A program made the position numbers and the translations under genes. The notes under the pieces were generated by a model that did not search any database, was not told the DNA's origin, and saw only the letters and a program-made list of their open reading frames with translations. From Kondoa malvinella (lineage: Eukaryota; Basidiomycota; Agaricostilbomycetes; Agaricostilbales; Kondoaceae), in assembly GCA_039545315.1 (NCBI GenBank), contig BCIM01000002.1:833369-897368 (forward strand): a stretch of DNA of 64,000 nt, read 5' to 3'. Of the stretch, positions 23,810 through 34,446 are shown piece after piece; the first letter of the stretch is position 1; every line of letters starts with the position of its first letter.

Positions 23810-25860
23810 ATGGATATCTTCAACACTTATCGGTCGTCTCTACCTTATGGTCTGATCGTTTTCGTGATTGTTGCTTTGTTCGCTTTGCATAAACGAACTT
23901 TGAGCAAGAAGTTACCGCTCCCGCCTTCGCCTAAAGGTTTACCTATAGTAGGCAAAACTAGGGAAGCCTTAGATCCGAATAAGAAGATATGGAGTTATTT
24001 GAAAGAGTGGAAGGAGGAAACTGGAGCAGGTCAGTTTGATGTGTCCGTCTCAGTCGATTCAACACTTAGCTACGGCAATTGAAACGACAGGCGACATCAT
24101 ACTTGTCCGAACACTCGGTCAGAACAACCTCTTCATCTCGTCTGCTCAAGCTGCTCAAGATTTGCTCGAGAAGAAAGGGCACATCTATGCTGCTAGACCG
24201 GTATGTGACTATGTCCAGGTTAGGCGCATGCCCTTACGCGTCAATGCACATACAGAGGGCCGTGTGGATCAATGAAATGGTAAACAAAGAGATGATTCTC
24301 GTGATTATGAGCAATCAGGAAAAGTAAGCCTGCTGTATTAGGTTCATTGATTCGGGCTGACTTTGCTATAGGGTCAAGCGATTACGAAAGTTGATGCACG
24401 AGCAATTCAATCAGCAATCCATGCCTCTCTACCAAGAGACGCAGCAGGATGAAGCTGCTGATCTCTTACATAACCTGCTTCTCACGCCCAACGACTCAGA
24501 TGACTGCTATAAACGGTACATCTACTTCCTTTCCCCTGATGATCTCGCTCATCAGAGTATAGAGCAATGCGAGCATTAGTCCTCCGAACAACTTACGGCC
24601 GAGCAATCTCATACACCCCCGAACAACTCTGGGCGCACGTAGAACACGCCGCTGCTCGTCCCAAACCACTTATAGCCGACTTTCTTTCCGTTTATCCTAT
24701 TCTAAAGAAATGGCCGACTTGGTTACCGGGTGGAGGGTTTCATAAAATTGCTCAAGGGTATTTTGAAGAGGATAAAGCGATTTGGAGTAAAGTTAGGGAT
24801 GATGTGAAATTGGGCTTGGTCAGTTTGCTTTCCGTTTAGTCCTCTGTTGGGCTGATGGAAAGGTGGTGGACAGGAAAAAGGAACTGTTCAGCCATGCATT
24901 TTGTCGAGAATGTATGCTTCTGATGCACCCAAACGACTTGGCTTTTCCGAATTAGAAATGGCATTCACCGTTGCTAACTTATTCACTGCTGGTGGAGATG
25001 TAAGTCCTTCTTTCCCCTTCGCAAATCTCAAAGCTCACTCATTCACAGCTACCGGAAGTCATCCTTCGAATCTTTACCTGCGCAGCGCTTCATTTCCCAG
25101 AATGCATGCAAAAAGCTCAAGCGGAAATTGATCGGGTCGTAGGAAGAGATCGACTACCCAATTTCGAAGACAAGAACGAATTACCTTATACTCGCGCATT
25201 GATCTTGGAAGTGCTCAGATGGAGGACTTTGGCGCCTATTGGTGTCTCGCATGCTACTTTGGAAGATGATGTGTATCAAGGATGCTTTATTCCGAAAGGG
25301 ACGGTGGTCTTTCCGAATCTACAGTCAGTGGGGATTGCTCTTTATCTGTTCACTCAGACTGATGTGCAATCATCACTGGCAGCGCAATGAGTCGAGATGA
25401 AGACATTTACCCGGATCCAGAGGCTTTCAAGCCAGAACGCTTCCTTTCGGCGGATGGCAAAAGCTTGACTAGGAAGAATGAGTTACCTACATTCGGTTGG
25501 GGAAGAAGGTCAGTCTCTAGTACTGCTGTGTGAATTCTTTCACTGACGAGTGCGTCTCTGACAGATCATGTTCGGCCATGCATCTCGCAGAAGGCACTCT
25601 TTACCTCTTTATCACATCTTTACTTTGGGCTTTCAACATTGAAGCACCGATAGACAGCGAAGGGAAGCGAGTATTGCCTCCAAGCGATGTAGACGAATGG
25701 ATCAGCGTTCTTCCTTGGTACGTCTTTCTAATCACCCGCTTTATGCATTAGCTGATGGTACTATAGTTTCCCGCCTGACTTTGATGCCCACTTCGAACCG
25801 CGACATGCTGATGGGAAGAGGGTAGTAGGGGAGTATAGAGCTGCAGCTGGTCTGTCGTAA
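23810..25860 (+). CDS. Cytochrome P450 with an altered haem loop
   Basis: Ten exons (23810-24029, 24091-24200, 24256-24323, 24372-24515, 24563-24818, 24874-24999, 25049-25323, 25383-25508, 25565-25717, 25767-25860) give 523 aa. An N-terminal membrane anchor (PYGLIVFVIVALFAL) is followed by the proline hinge LPLPPSPKGLPIVGKTREAL. The I helix reads FTAGGDLPEV, lacking the usual acid-Thr pair (AGxDT). The K helix EVLRWRTLAP has the ExxR pair. The PERF-type motif is FKPERFLSADG. The haem loop is FGWGRRSCSAMHLAEG: the Cys ligand is present, but the Gly two residues later is Ala. It resembles the large fungal group of CYP620/CYP5-like enzymes with FGWGRRxCPG loops. Likely an ER monooxygenase of unknown substrate; the altered loop leaves open a changed activity. 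Confidence 0.88.
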
Positions 25861-26088
25861 CTCGTGCATTGCAGTTTAGAGTTTGCTCTCAACCCCGGAT
25901 TGACCCTTGAACAGCTACTGCCACTTCCAACGATCGTCAGCAGATCTGCGATCACTACCAAGCTCTCCCGTACGCGTAGTACTATAGCCGCTCGCTTCGG
26001 CATTACAAAGTGGGGCAACTTTTGAGGCGGACGAACAGAGTCAGGTCATTTGTCATAAAAGATCTTGCCTCGCATAACCACGGCCAAC

Positions 26089-27109
26089 ATGATATCGAGC
26101 ACTTTCTACCTATTAGCAACTGCAAGTCTGCTCACATCTGCAAACGCCGCTCCGGTCGTCAAGCGTCAGTATGCTGGCAATCCCGTAAGCGCAGAACTTA
26201 TGCAGCGGAACTGGGCGCCGCTAAAGTATATCGGCCTTCGCACAGTTCACCCATGGAGTCAGCACACAGATCTTGACATGGATAGCCGTTGTTGCATCAC
26301 TGCTCGTCGTATCTTTCCTGTTTCTTTGTGAGTGCCTTTGGATCGATCTCTGCATGCTCTTACTGATCACAATCTACAGGGCGATACAACAAAGTCAATC
26401 GATGGCATCAGCCAACATTCAGAGCCATTATGCTGCCCGTGAACGCGAACATACCTTTCCTCGGTATCAAGCCTGTACCGATAAGGCCATATCAACCTCG
26501 ACAGTATCCGTCCCGGACAGCATTGGGTAGATTAGGGCGTCGCAGAGTGTCTGGAGCGGATATCGGATCTGGTGGACAGAGAGCTGGAAACGGAGATATC
26601 GATGATATGGATGTAGTGAGCCCGATTTCTCTTTTGTATCTCTTCTGTGCTTGCTAACATCACGCTCTTCTTCCATAGCGGTCTACCGATAATTTGCCAG
26701 GTTTGTCATGCGCCACTTTGGCTAGAGTCAAAAGTTTAATTGACGTCCTTCAGAATACAAGGCTAGTCAGCCAGGTCTGCCAGACTATACAACAGCGTGG
26801 GAAACATCGGCAAATTCGGCAGAGCTCGAAGCGCCGACACAAGGTCAAGAGATGCTATCAGTATCAGACTACGAGCGTGCAACAAGAGCAGCGACAGCTG
26901 GCGGTTCAACGCAGATGACCGAGATGAGAGGCTCAAGACCAGCTTTCCCTGATCGCACTACAAGTCGAGTATCAACGCTACAGCGGACGCCAAGCAATTC
27001 CTCTCAAACTTCGATACCTCCCGCAATAGCTGCACCACCTCTAGCTCTAGCTCGGACGGCATCAATGATGTCGAATAGATCAGCTGCGCCAGTGACAAGA
27101 GTACATTAA
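26089..27109 (+). CDS. Type I single-pass membrane protein of unknown function, 262 aa
   Basis: Five exons (26089-26184, 26246-26327, 26380-26612, 26679-26700, 26754-27109). It begins with a signal peptide (MISSTFYLLATASLLTSANA, cleavage likely after ANA) followed by a KR site, a short luminal part of about 20 residues, and a membrane helix (ILTWIAVVASLLVVSFLFL). The cytosolic tail is Pro/Arg-rich (KPVPIRPYQPRQYPS), then Ser/Thr-rich, and contains an EYKASQPGLPDY segment. The tiny ectodomain and long tail resemble fungal membrane adaptor-like proteins; tyrosine-containing segments such as PGLPDY may be sorting signals. No family recognised. Confidence 0.75.
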
Positions 27110-27188
27110 CGTGAAGAGAGGATGGACATTGACCGATTGTTAAATTAAGTTGATCACAATAGTGTGGTATAACAATGCTATTATATTG

Positions 27189-28622
27189 CTACATACAATG
27201 CTGCTGCACATTCTTTCGACACCGCTAAAGAAAGTATTGCTGTCGAGAGCATCAGACTGATAAACATCCAAAGATGTGTCACTTACAGAAGCGCCTGTAC
27301 GCGCAGGCGTACGAGTCTCTTGATCAGGTACTGTACGCAGCAATTTCCACATCAGCGCCTATAGCGCAATAGGACGACTTGCGCACCTGCTTCGAAGATT
27401 TTGAAACTCGATTTATCCACAACCGCACCCTCTTTCACTTCCATGATACTAGCCACATTTCCACATCTGACCAAGAACATCAGTACAGCATCAACATCAA
27501 GACATAGAATACACACCTATAGCAATAATTCGGCGCACTCCAAACCGTCACGAGCGTATCATCAAACATGAACTTGTAGCCCTCTTGAACCAATTGATGC
27601 GCCCGCGCTATCAGATCCAAACCATTGACTTGATTGAATTCACTCGTTATACGAGCACCAAAGAGCCAGCCTGCGCCTCGAGGTGATATCGCCCAGGAAT
27701 CCACTTCGTCCGGGTCGGACCACATGAGATCTGAAGATTTTGTTAGAGTCGCCGGAGCGCCGTGCAGATGGACTGACCACAGAATGCGCCCTCGTGCGGT
27801 ATTTCTTGAGCTCGAGCGATTACGCGCACTTGATCTAATGTCCGTATTTCAGGCGAAAGTCCGCCATGCACGCATAGTATCGATCCATCGATGACCTGTA
27901 AAGCTAGATTAGGATTGCAAGTACAAGAGTAGAGGGACAATTTCACATACTGCTGCCAGATTCAGAAAGTCAAAGACCGCACAACATGCTTTCCAGACGT
28001 TTGCATTGCCATACTTCTGCTGGCATTCATCTATAGCCAGACACATCAGCGCTCGCTCGGAACGATGAAGTAGAGGGCCTACCGTAGAAGCCATAAGCCT
28101 GCGTGATCTGTCGCGATTCGTGATTTCCTCGCAAGAGCGTTACTCGATCAGGCCATCTGAAACGGCACATTGAGCTACAGCAACACATGAAGCAGCATTC
28201 ATACCTCGCTTTCAGACACAGCAATAGGGAGAAGGTTCTGTAGGTAAAAGAGCAGAGTTTCAGCAGTCAGACTGCAATACACTTCCCTTCACCTACTCGA
28301 GACTATTTCGCCCACGATCCACAAAGTCTCCCTGTGCATCACACGCTTCGTGAGCGCCATATGGCACAGCACAAAGGTATTACCGCACCATAAAGACATA
28401 GGCTGTATCAGGACATTTCCCTCCCACTTTGATGAGTTCGAGCAGATCCCACAGTTGACCATGTATATCGCCAACGACAGAAACAGGCGACGACACAGGC
28501 TGAACGTTGGATTCTTCAGATAATTGAGAGCGAACGACGTCGCACAAGGCGCGCATTGTTGCTTCAGGCAGGATCTCACCTGCCTCGATGCGCTCAATGG
28601 CCTCTTCTGGCGTCAGCCACAT
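27189..28622 (-). CDS. PPG1: PP2A-like serine/threonine protein phosphatase, PPG1 type
   Basis: Ten exons (28622-28389, 28331-28297, 28237-28205, 28156-28083, 28030-27951, 27895-27778, 27730-27517, 27466-27387, 27330-27287, 27224-27189) give 315 aa. Metal-binding motifs of PPP phosphatases are all present: GDIHG near 51-55, GDFVDRG near 79-85 and RGNHES near 109-114, then CVHGGLSP and the HGA-type [27 protein letters not shown] and [22 protein letters not shown] before the catalytic core and [14 protein letters not shown] point to the PPG1 branch rather than PP2A, PP4 or PP6. The usual PDYFL or YFL carboxy end is not seen; the last exon (ending VQQHCM) is uncertain, as the frame could instead run on without the last intron. 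PPG1 takes part in glycogen metabolism and Far/STRIPAK signalling. Confidence 0.88.
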
Positions 28623-28812
28623 GCCAACGGGAGAACTGGGTATATAGACGAGAAAGCAGCTCTGGACAGCTCTATAGAGGATATGTGACAGATTACAGCG
28701 GTCGACGACAAGATGTGACCCTGCCAATAATCTATCCTGCCCAATGCTATGCTACAGATTCTCTCTACTAATGTAACTATTACATCCATGGTGATCCGCC
28801 CCGCAACCCAAC

Positions 28813-30308
28813 TCATGTACGGTGCAAGACTATATAATTTGCCAGACCGATAATTCGAGCTCCGAGTGTTTTGGCGAGTCTTGCAAAGCCTTCCGTCTCG
28901 AGCTGGTGATCAAATATCCATGCAGGGAAGACAGCGCCCACTGGAGCAGAATAAGATTGACTCTGGAGAAAACGACAGCGAGACTTACTGCGATGCACAT
29001 CCGCTCGAACAAGAGCAGCGACACCTCCAACACCAGTCAAAGAGATATTCCTCCCTATCCAAGCGTCCGACGAAGCATCAAAACGACCATCTGAACTAGG
29101 TTCTTGGCTGCAAGAAAAGATTTCCGGTTTGTCGGCATAAGGCGTATACAGGTCGCCAAGATGCGTTCTGTGCGTATTTTGCCATATGTTGCCTTCGACA
29201 AGCAAGGTGTCAGCTCGCAGCTTTGATTTCATCTTGAGTGAGTCAGCGGTCTCTGCCCAGCTGCATTCCTCATGAATATTTTTGTGAATCATCAGGCAAA
29301 GATCTTACTTGTTCATGTCATAAGGAAGCAGGCTGCCATGCTCCAACCTCCTCAAGACATTCGGTATGATGATGTCGTTGTATGGTGGACTGCTTTGAGA
29401 AAGGGAGAGTCGCTGCCGTGACGCTTCAGAAATTTCCAAGCCAGCGTTGCCGAGAAGCAAGAGATCTGAGAAGAATGTTGGAGAGTATTCAACTATATCG
29501 GCGTCCAGCCAGAGCACCCAATCGATTGATGGTTCCAGAGTAGCGGTAAGGAGGTAGGTGCGTGCTTTAGCCATGACAGCTCTGGTGACACAAATGAGCG
29601 CGTAATATAGTCGTACTGCATCGTAACACACCTTCTAGCAGGTTGTAGCCAATAAGCATGCCTCGAAGCGGTTGACGGAAGGTCCAAGCTGAAGTCTTTG
29701 CGCAGAATGGTAGTCTTCTTAAAGCTTCCTGGCCCCTTCTGCCGTTCGTCCACAAGATCCAGAAGCACTTGAGCTGTCTGATCATCCTCGTCGCCAACTA
29801 GGAAGCCCAGACTTGTCTTTGCTTTGGGATGTGCAAATTGGTCTAGCAATTGAAAGAAGCGAGATAGATCTGATTCAGCATTCTTCATTGGACACAGTAT
29901 GAGGAGCTCCAGGTCGTCTACGCTTGGGGCAGAAGGCTGATTGTAGTCGTGTAGCACAAGATTGCTGTTGTTAATAGATTGAGTGGGAGTATTGGATGAA
30001 GTAAGAGATATTTGAGGCCGTTGCATTCCAGCGTTGTTGATGGCTTCTGCGTCGAAGTAAGGAACCCATCTCAGCATGCCCAACACCGTCGCTATCAACA
30101 CGAAAATTCCGCTTGCGCTCAACAAAAGGACGCATGTACTGATCAAGGCGATGATGCATGATCGTTTATATGTTTTGACTAGTCGCCGCGTGGAGGATAT
30201 ACTTGGTGCATCACTTGCACTGCCATCAGACGAACTTGAACTTGCGCTTGACGTGATTGGGTGATAGCTGTACGCTTCTTTTTCGTTGCATAGCTGATTG
30301 TGAAGCAT
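28813..30308 (-). CDS. Anp1/Mnn9/Van1-family mannosyltransferase (mannan polymerase subunit)
   Basis: Four exons (30308-29632, 29581-29309, 29260-28989, 28940-28813) give 449 aa. It is a type II membrane protein: a cytosolic Ser-rich start, a membrane helix around 50-77 (CIIALISTCVLLLSASGIFV), then the catalytic domain. Family motifs: LLILCPMKNAESDLSRFF, ILRKDFSLDLPS, SRHAYWLQPARR, the DxD-type LWLDADIVEYSPTFFSDLL, NVLRRLE, EGNIWQNTHRTHLGDLY, GVGGVAALVRADVHR and HQLETEGFARLAK. Relative to the common family plan there is an insert of about 25 residues between the DxD strand and the DIIIPNV strand. These enzymes extend the alpha-1,6-mannose backbone of N-glycans in the cis-Golgi. Confidence 0.93.
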
Positions 30309-30646
30309 GCTCTGTTGGGCAGAGAGCCCGCGTATGACTGGAGTCGACCAGGTCGTCGTGTGAGCGGAAAAATAGATTATCGCAAGAGAGAACCGGCAAC
30401 CGCACGTGCGGGGTTTTTATTTCTAGACTAACGGGGGCATCCACACAGACACCGGCGAGATTTACGGTAGCTGCAGACCCACTATAGCGGACGCGTAATG
30501 ATTGGTTCGCTTGCTTGCAAGGGCATGTAGCGAGAGTAGATAGGGGTAGCAATAGTATTTGAGAGACCATGCGCAGATGGGACGCGCGGAAATATTGATT
30601 GCTGATGTCACGAAATGTTTCTGGGCGGTATTGACGTCCTACTACT
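30309..30646. other. Intergenic, no feature seen
   Basis: Upstream of the mannosyltransferase and downstream of the next minus-strand gene. No RNA gene or repeat noticed. Confidence 0.45.
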
Positions 30647-32308
30647 TTACGGTAGGTATTCTGCAATGACAGTCTGTAGAATCCACTTCTTGTAAGATAG
30701 TAGCGTATCTGTTTGCCATACACGCCAGTCGGCTAGCCGCCTCCAAGCGGATTTCGTGAAGCCAATGAATCTTTTCTCGTCTGACAAGCCGTGTTTGGTC
30801 CTGTAAGCTTTATTAGCAAGCAGGCTGTCCGTTAGGTAACACCTACATGAGCTGCACCACATCGTCTTGACCTAGACCGCTCAACAGACCATCCAAGAAC
30901 TTTGCGATTCCATCTGCAGGCTCTGCAGGCGACGCCTGACCCTTCAACAAATCCTCTACGTGCTTCTCAATAAACGGGTAATAGCAGACTCCCAGTCCAG
31001 ATGGGGCCTTCTCTGCCAGGTAATCCAGAAACAGACTTGAGCTGAACAAGCCGAGATCTGCAGCAGAAGTAATTCCATCAGACTCGCTACTCAACGGTCA
31101 GTACAAGCGCCTCATGGTCTAATGAGGAAAGGCAAAACTTACCAAGCTGGGCCGATGAGATTGCCTAATTGCATGGGTCGGCCTATACCATCTCTAATTT
31201 CATTGAAGAAGTCCGTAGCCCAAGGCGTGTCTGGTTCAGGGGAAGACTCGGAATCGATCAGGATGGGCGAGGATCGATCATCTTGGGGCGAAGGTGGGCG
31301 AGGACCTGGTCTACTTGCTGATTGCGGGCGTCTTGCGGCAGCATTCGATGCATTAGCTGACACGTTCGGTGCTGCCGCGGTAGAGCGGGAGGATCCAAAG
31401 TGACGACGCAAATTTGGTGCACCAGCCGTTGGCGGAACGGGAACTACTCTTGGGGCTGCTGGAGCATTTGCTGCTGACGAAGGTGGAGAAGGTACAGGAA
31501 TGGTGAAAGCAGAAGGAAGACGAGAATTTGGTTGAATTGGAGGTGGACCGGCGGATGTAGATGCATGGCGTGCAACGACTCTGAGAGCCGTCGAGCTGCC
31601 GGAAGGGACACGCACTGGGCTTGCTTCGGTAGTGTCGGATGTCTCAGTGCGCTTTCGCTTTCGAGCAGTAGCAGGTGGTGAGAGCGCGTTAGTGGACCGA
31701 CTGCCAGATGCAAAGGGTATTCCAGTATCCCTTGCTAGCGCAGGGTCTCGAAAGGCTGCTGAAGAAGCATTGTTACCAGTCCGCCGAGGTGGTGCACTAC
31801 TGCTTGACGCGCGGGGAAGTCGCTGGCTTGCCATGGATCTTGTTCGCCGAACAGGGCTATCAGCCAACCCCTTCGCTCCAAGGTATTGTAGACGAGCGCC
31901 GACATCCCATGGTTTCAATGCGGGCAATTTGGAAATGGCCGCGTTGATCTCATCCAAATTCGCCTGAGCAACAGCTGTTTCTAACGAACCGAATGTGCAC
32001 ACAGCCCAGTGGTGCTTGTTGGACGGTGTAGAGGAGGTAGAAGTGGTTGAAGAAGCTGTAAGGGTATATCCGCTGACCATAGCCAACACTGCAGCTCTAT
32101 CTTCCTCCCAGCTGATTTCAACATTCTGAACCAATCTGTGCGAGCAGAAGCCACACGCGACAGGTACTCTGGGTTCCATTCCATATCTCAGCCAGCTCCT
32201 GAGCCTCCAGTCCAGGAATATCCTGTCCCATTCACTGATCGTAGCTGAGCGGTCTTCAAGTTTCGTTAGATTCGGACGACATCGTGCTATTTGTCGAACG
32301 GAGCTCAA
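30647..32308 (-). CDS. Putative BIR/C3HC-like zinc-binding nuclear protein, 519 aa
   Basis: Three exons (32308-31143, 31086-30847, 30800-30647). The N-terminal 120 residues contain LEDRSATISEWDRIF, ACGFCSHRLVQ and, after a Ser/Thr-rich loop, KHHWAVCTF. The spacing CxxC...HxxxC and the preceding R-A-T-x-x-x-W pattern recall the zinc-binding BIR and C3HC (NIPA/Rsm1) folds. The middle is a long low-complexity Ser/Pro/Ala region with a nuclear signal ARKRKR. Near residue 370 is a SUMO-interaction-like motif SSPILIDSESSPEP, followed by a conserved-looking C-terminal domain (FFNEIRDGIGRP; FLDGLLSGLGQDDVVQLM; FTKSAWRRLADWRVWQ). Function not assigned; the zinc-fold link is a weak resemblance by eye. 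Confidence 0.68.
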
Positions 32309-32540
32309 GCAAGCGGATCTGAGCAGCCTATGGGTGCTCGTGCGATTGCGTGTAATAACAGGTCCGTTGTCGTATCACAACAGGGCAAAGTGCAGCCGAA
32401 GTTGGGCGTCAAGATGTTTGCAAGCAGGCGCGCCGCTGGTCTTCGTGTGCAGGCGCTGATCAGCAGCGATACGAGATGATAGCGCTGCACGGATGTGCTG
32501 CAGAAAGGGATCAATTTCGATTGTCGTGGTTTTGGGCAAG

Positions 32541-33169
32541 TCAATAAGCCCGGAAGTTCATGAATACATTATCGCTGGCATGCGCTAATGCTTGTTCCGT
32601 TTGCCAACCTCTACAGAGTCGTTGTCTGCGTATTCGATCAGTCTCATTCGACTGAAATTGGATGAAGCGCCTGCCTGGAGTATTGACTGAACGGAGGATG
32701 ATCAGCAGAGCCGACACACTGAAGTCAAGGATACTCACGGCCATCGTTCAGCTGCTTTCCCTGAGGCTCGCCATCCTTGGCTCTGTTCTGAACCTGTTCA
32801 GTCTTCTTTTCGACATTGGCTGCTTTCTCCTTGAAGGCTTGCTTGGATTCCTATAACATAGCTCAGTCTTCTATCTTACTTGCTACAACATAGCGTACAT
32901 GACCTGGCGCTACGTCAGTTTCGCGGTCCTTCCCATCTTCTTTCACGATGCCCTGAAATTGTGTGAGCCGAGTAGAATGGCTGGGCAATCGCAGTTCATA
33001 CCATGGTCGCCTTATTTACGCTCTCTTGATCTGCTGGCTTGCTTTCATCGGGAATGCGAAGAAGTGTCAAGCCAGAGGAGAAAGATCGACTTGCTGAGAT
33101 GGGCACGGAAGCGAGTCTTGGTGCTCTATGACCAGTATAAGCCAAATTTCTGAGCTGTAGACTGTACAT
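32541..33169 (-). CDS. Small mitochondrial-type protein, tandem paralog A
   Basis: Four exons (33169-33002, 32952-32899, 32850-32739, 32686-32541) give 159 aa. After a presequence (PRLASVPISASRSFSSGL) come conserved blocks shared with the next gene: IPDESKPADQESVNKAT, GIVKEDGKDRETDVAPGH and ESKQAFKEKAANVEKKTEQV, then a basic stretch and NTPG. Intron phases and positions match paralog B: phase 0 before GI, phase 0 before ES, phase 1 before NTPG. I do not recognise the family. The block order suggests a short charged, largely helical matrix protein. The sequence after NTPG is the least certain and may be partly untranslated. Confidence 0.7.
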
Positions 33170-33576
33170 ACCTAGTGCTCAAGTATCGTGAAAGCATCTT
33201 GGTGGTAAGAAAGCAATCTATTTCATTGAAGAGCGTCATTTTCGCTTAGTCAGCAGCTCCGCGTTTCCCCTCACAGCGAGAAGTTCAGGACGCGTCCTTC
33301 AAGACTGCATAGCTGCACACGGGGCGGAAAGAAGAGATGCCCCAAAATGATAAGAAGGTTGCTCCTAGATGGGATGACTCATCGATTGGAGAGCTGAAAG
33401 AGCTGATCTAGCCTTGAAGACAAATGAAGATAGCGAAACGGCGGGCGGATGAAGATGGAAAGGCAATGAGTACGCTGCACAGAGGCTGGCATCGCATAGC
33501 TTCACGCGATAGGCACAGAGGGAGAGTTGGGAAGCATTGAATCGAGACTGATTCAGGCTGACTTCAGTTCTCATCA
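33170..33576. other. Spacer between tandem paralogs
   Basis: Upstream region of paralog A and 3' flank of paralog B. Some bases near its left edge and in the terminal exons are alike between the two units, consistent with tandem duplication of a unit of roughly 1 kb. Confidence 0.4.
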
Positions 33577-34320
33577 CTAGGGTCGCCTTGAAATCTTCTT
33601 TGGTCCACACAAGCAGCCAATAGTTCGACGAGAGGTGCAATAAATAAATAGGTAATCCGCCATCAAACAAGGAGGTCGTAGATCGTTCAAGCGTGCTGTC
33701 CTGTTTTGTTGCCTTTGCCGAGTTCCACAGAGTCGTTGACTGTGTTGGAAAGTAATGAGCGGTGTCGGTTTGTCAAAGACGGAACACTTGCCAGGCGTAT
33801 TCACTGTGCCTAGCTGAAGTCAGAGAGTGCAAACAGCATCGAGAGATTAGACGTACGACCATCAGGCCTTTTTCGACCCTTCGGCTCTCCTTCCCTCTCT
33901 GCCTTGACTCGATCTTGAGCTCTTTCTCTCTTCTCCTCGACCCTTGCTATCGTCTCTTTGAAAGCTTCCACCGATTCCTGTAGACCAGATGAGCTCGATC
34001 ACTGGTGTATAGCCAGAAGGACGGACATGACCAGGGGCAATGTCAGTCTTACGTGACTTGCCCTTCTCTTCGTGGATGCCCTGTTCTGAACATCAGCATT
34101 CGCCTTCCATGTTATCGAATCACGCACCAAAGTCGCTTTATCTATACTACGCTGGTCCGCAGGCTTAGTCTCGTCAGGTATCGCTCGTCTGATGGGCGCA
34201 AAGGAGAACGATCGAGTGATCGGAAACGAAACAAGCCGAGCCGCTCTAAAGGGAAATCGTCACGTAATAATTTCTGGCTAGGCGATCGTCATACCTGATA
34301 TTAACCGTTCGTACAAGCAT
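33577..34320 (-). CDS. Small mitochondrial-type protein, tandem paralog B
   Basis: Five exons (34320-34295, 34245-34128, 34080-34027, 33977-33857, 33809-33577) give 183 aa. The presequence is MLVRTVNIRAARLVSFPITR with SFSFAPIRR. Shared blocks with paralog A: IPDETKPADQRSIDKAT, GIHEEKGKSRKTDIAPGH and ESVEAFKETIARVEEKRERA, then GEPKGRKRPDG and VNTPG. It has one more intron than paralog A, inside the presequence. The two are clearly a tandem duplication; which is ancestral is not known. Alternative use of the acceptor a few bases upstream at the last intron would give a shorter end. Confidence 0.7.
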
Positions 34321-34446
34321 GGTTGGTGGATGAGGTTGGTTGTTTGAACGCTTGATATGGCTGTACAATTTCGATCGGAACCAGGAGAAAAAGAATGCGG
34401 AGTAAATCGTAATGCTCCGTCACGCCCTGAGACGCGTTTATCAAGT

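Noticed and set aside
30226..30723. 165-codon minus-strand frame across the mannosyltransferase start
   Set aside because: It is in another frame of a well-supported gene and spans the 3' exon of the neighbouring gene.
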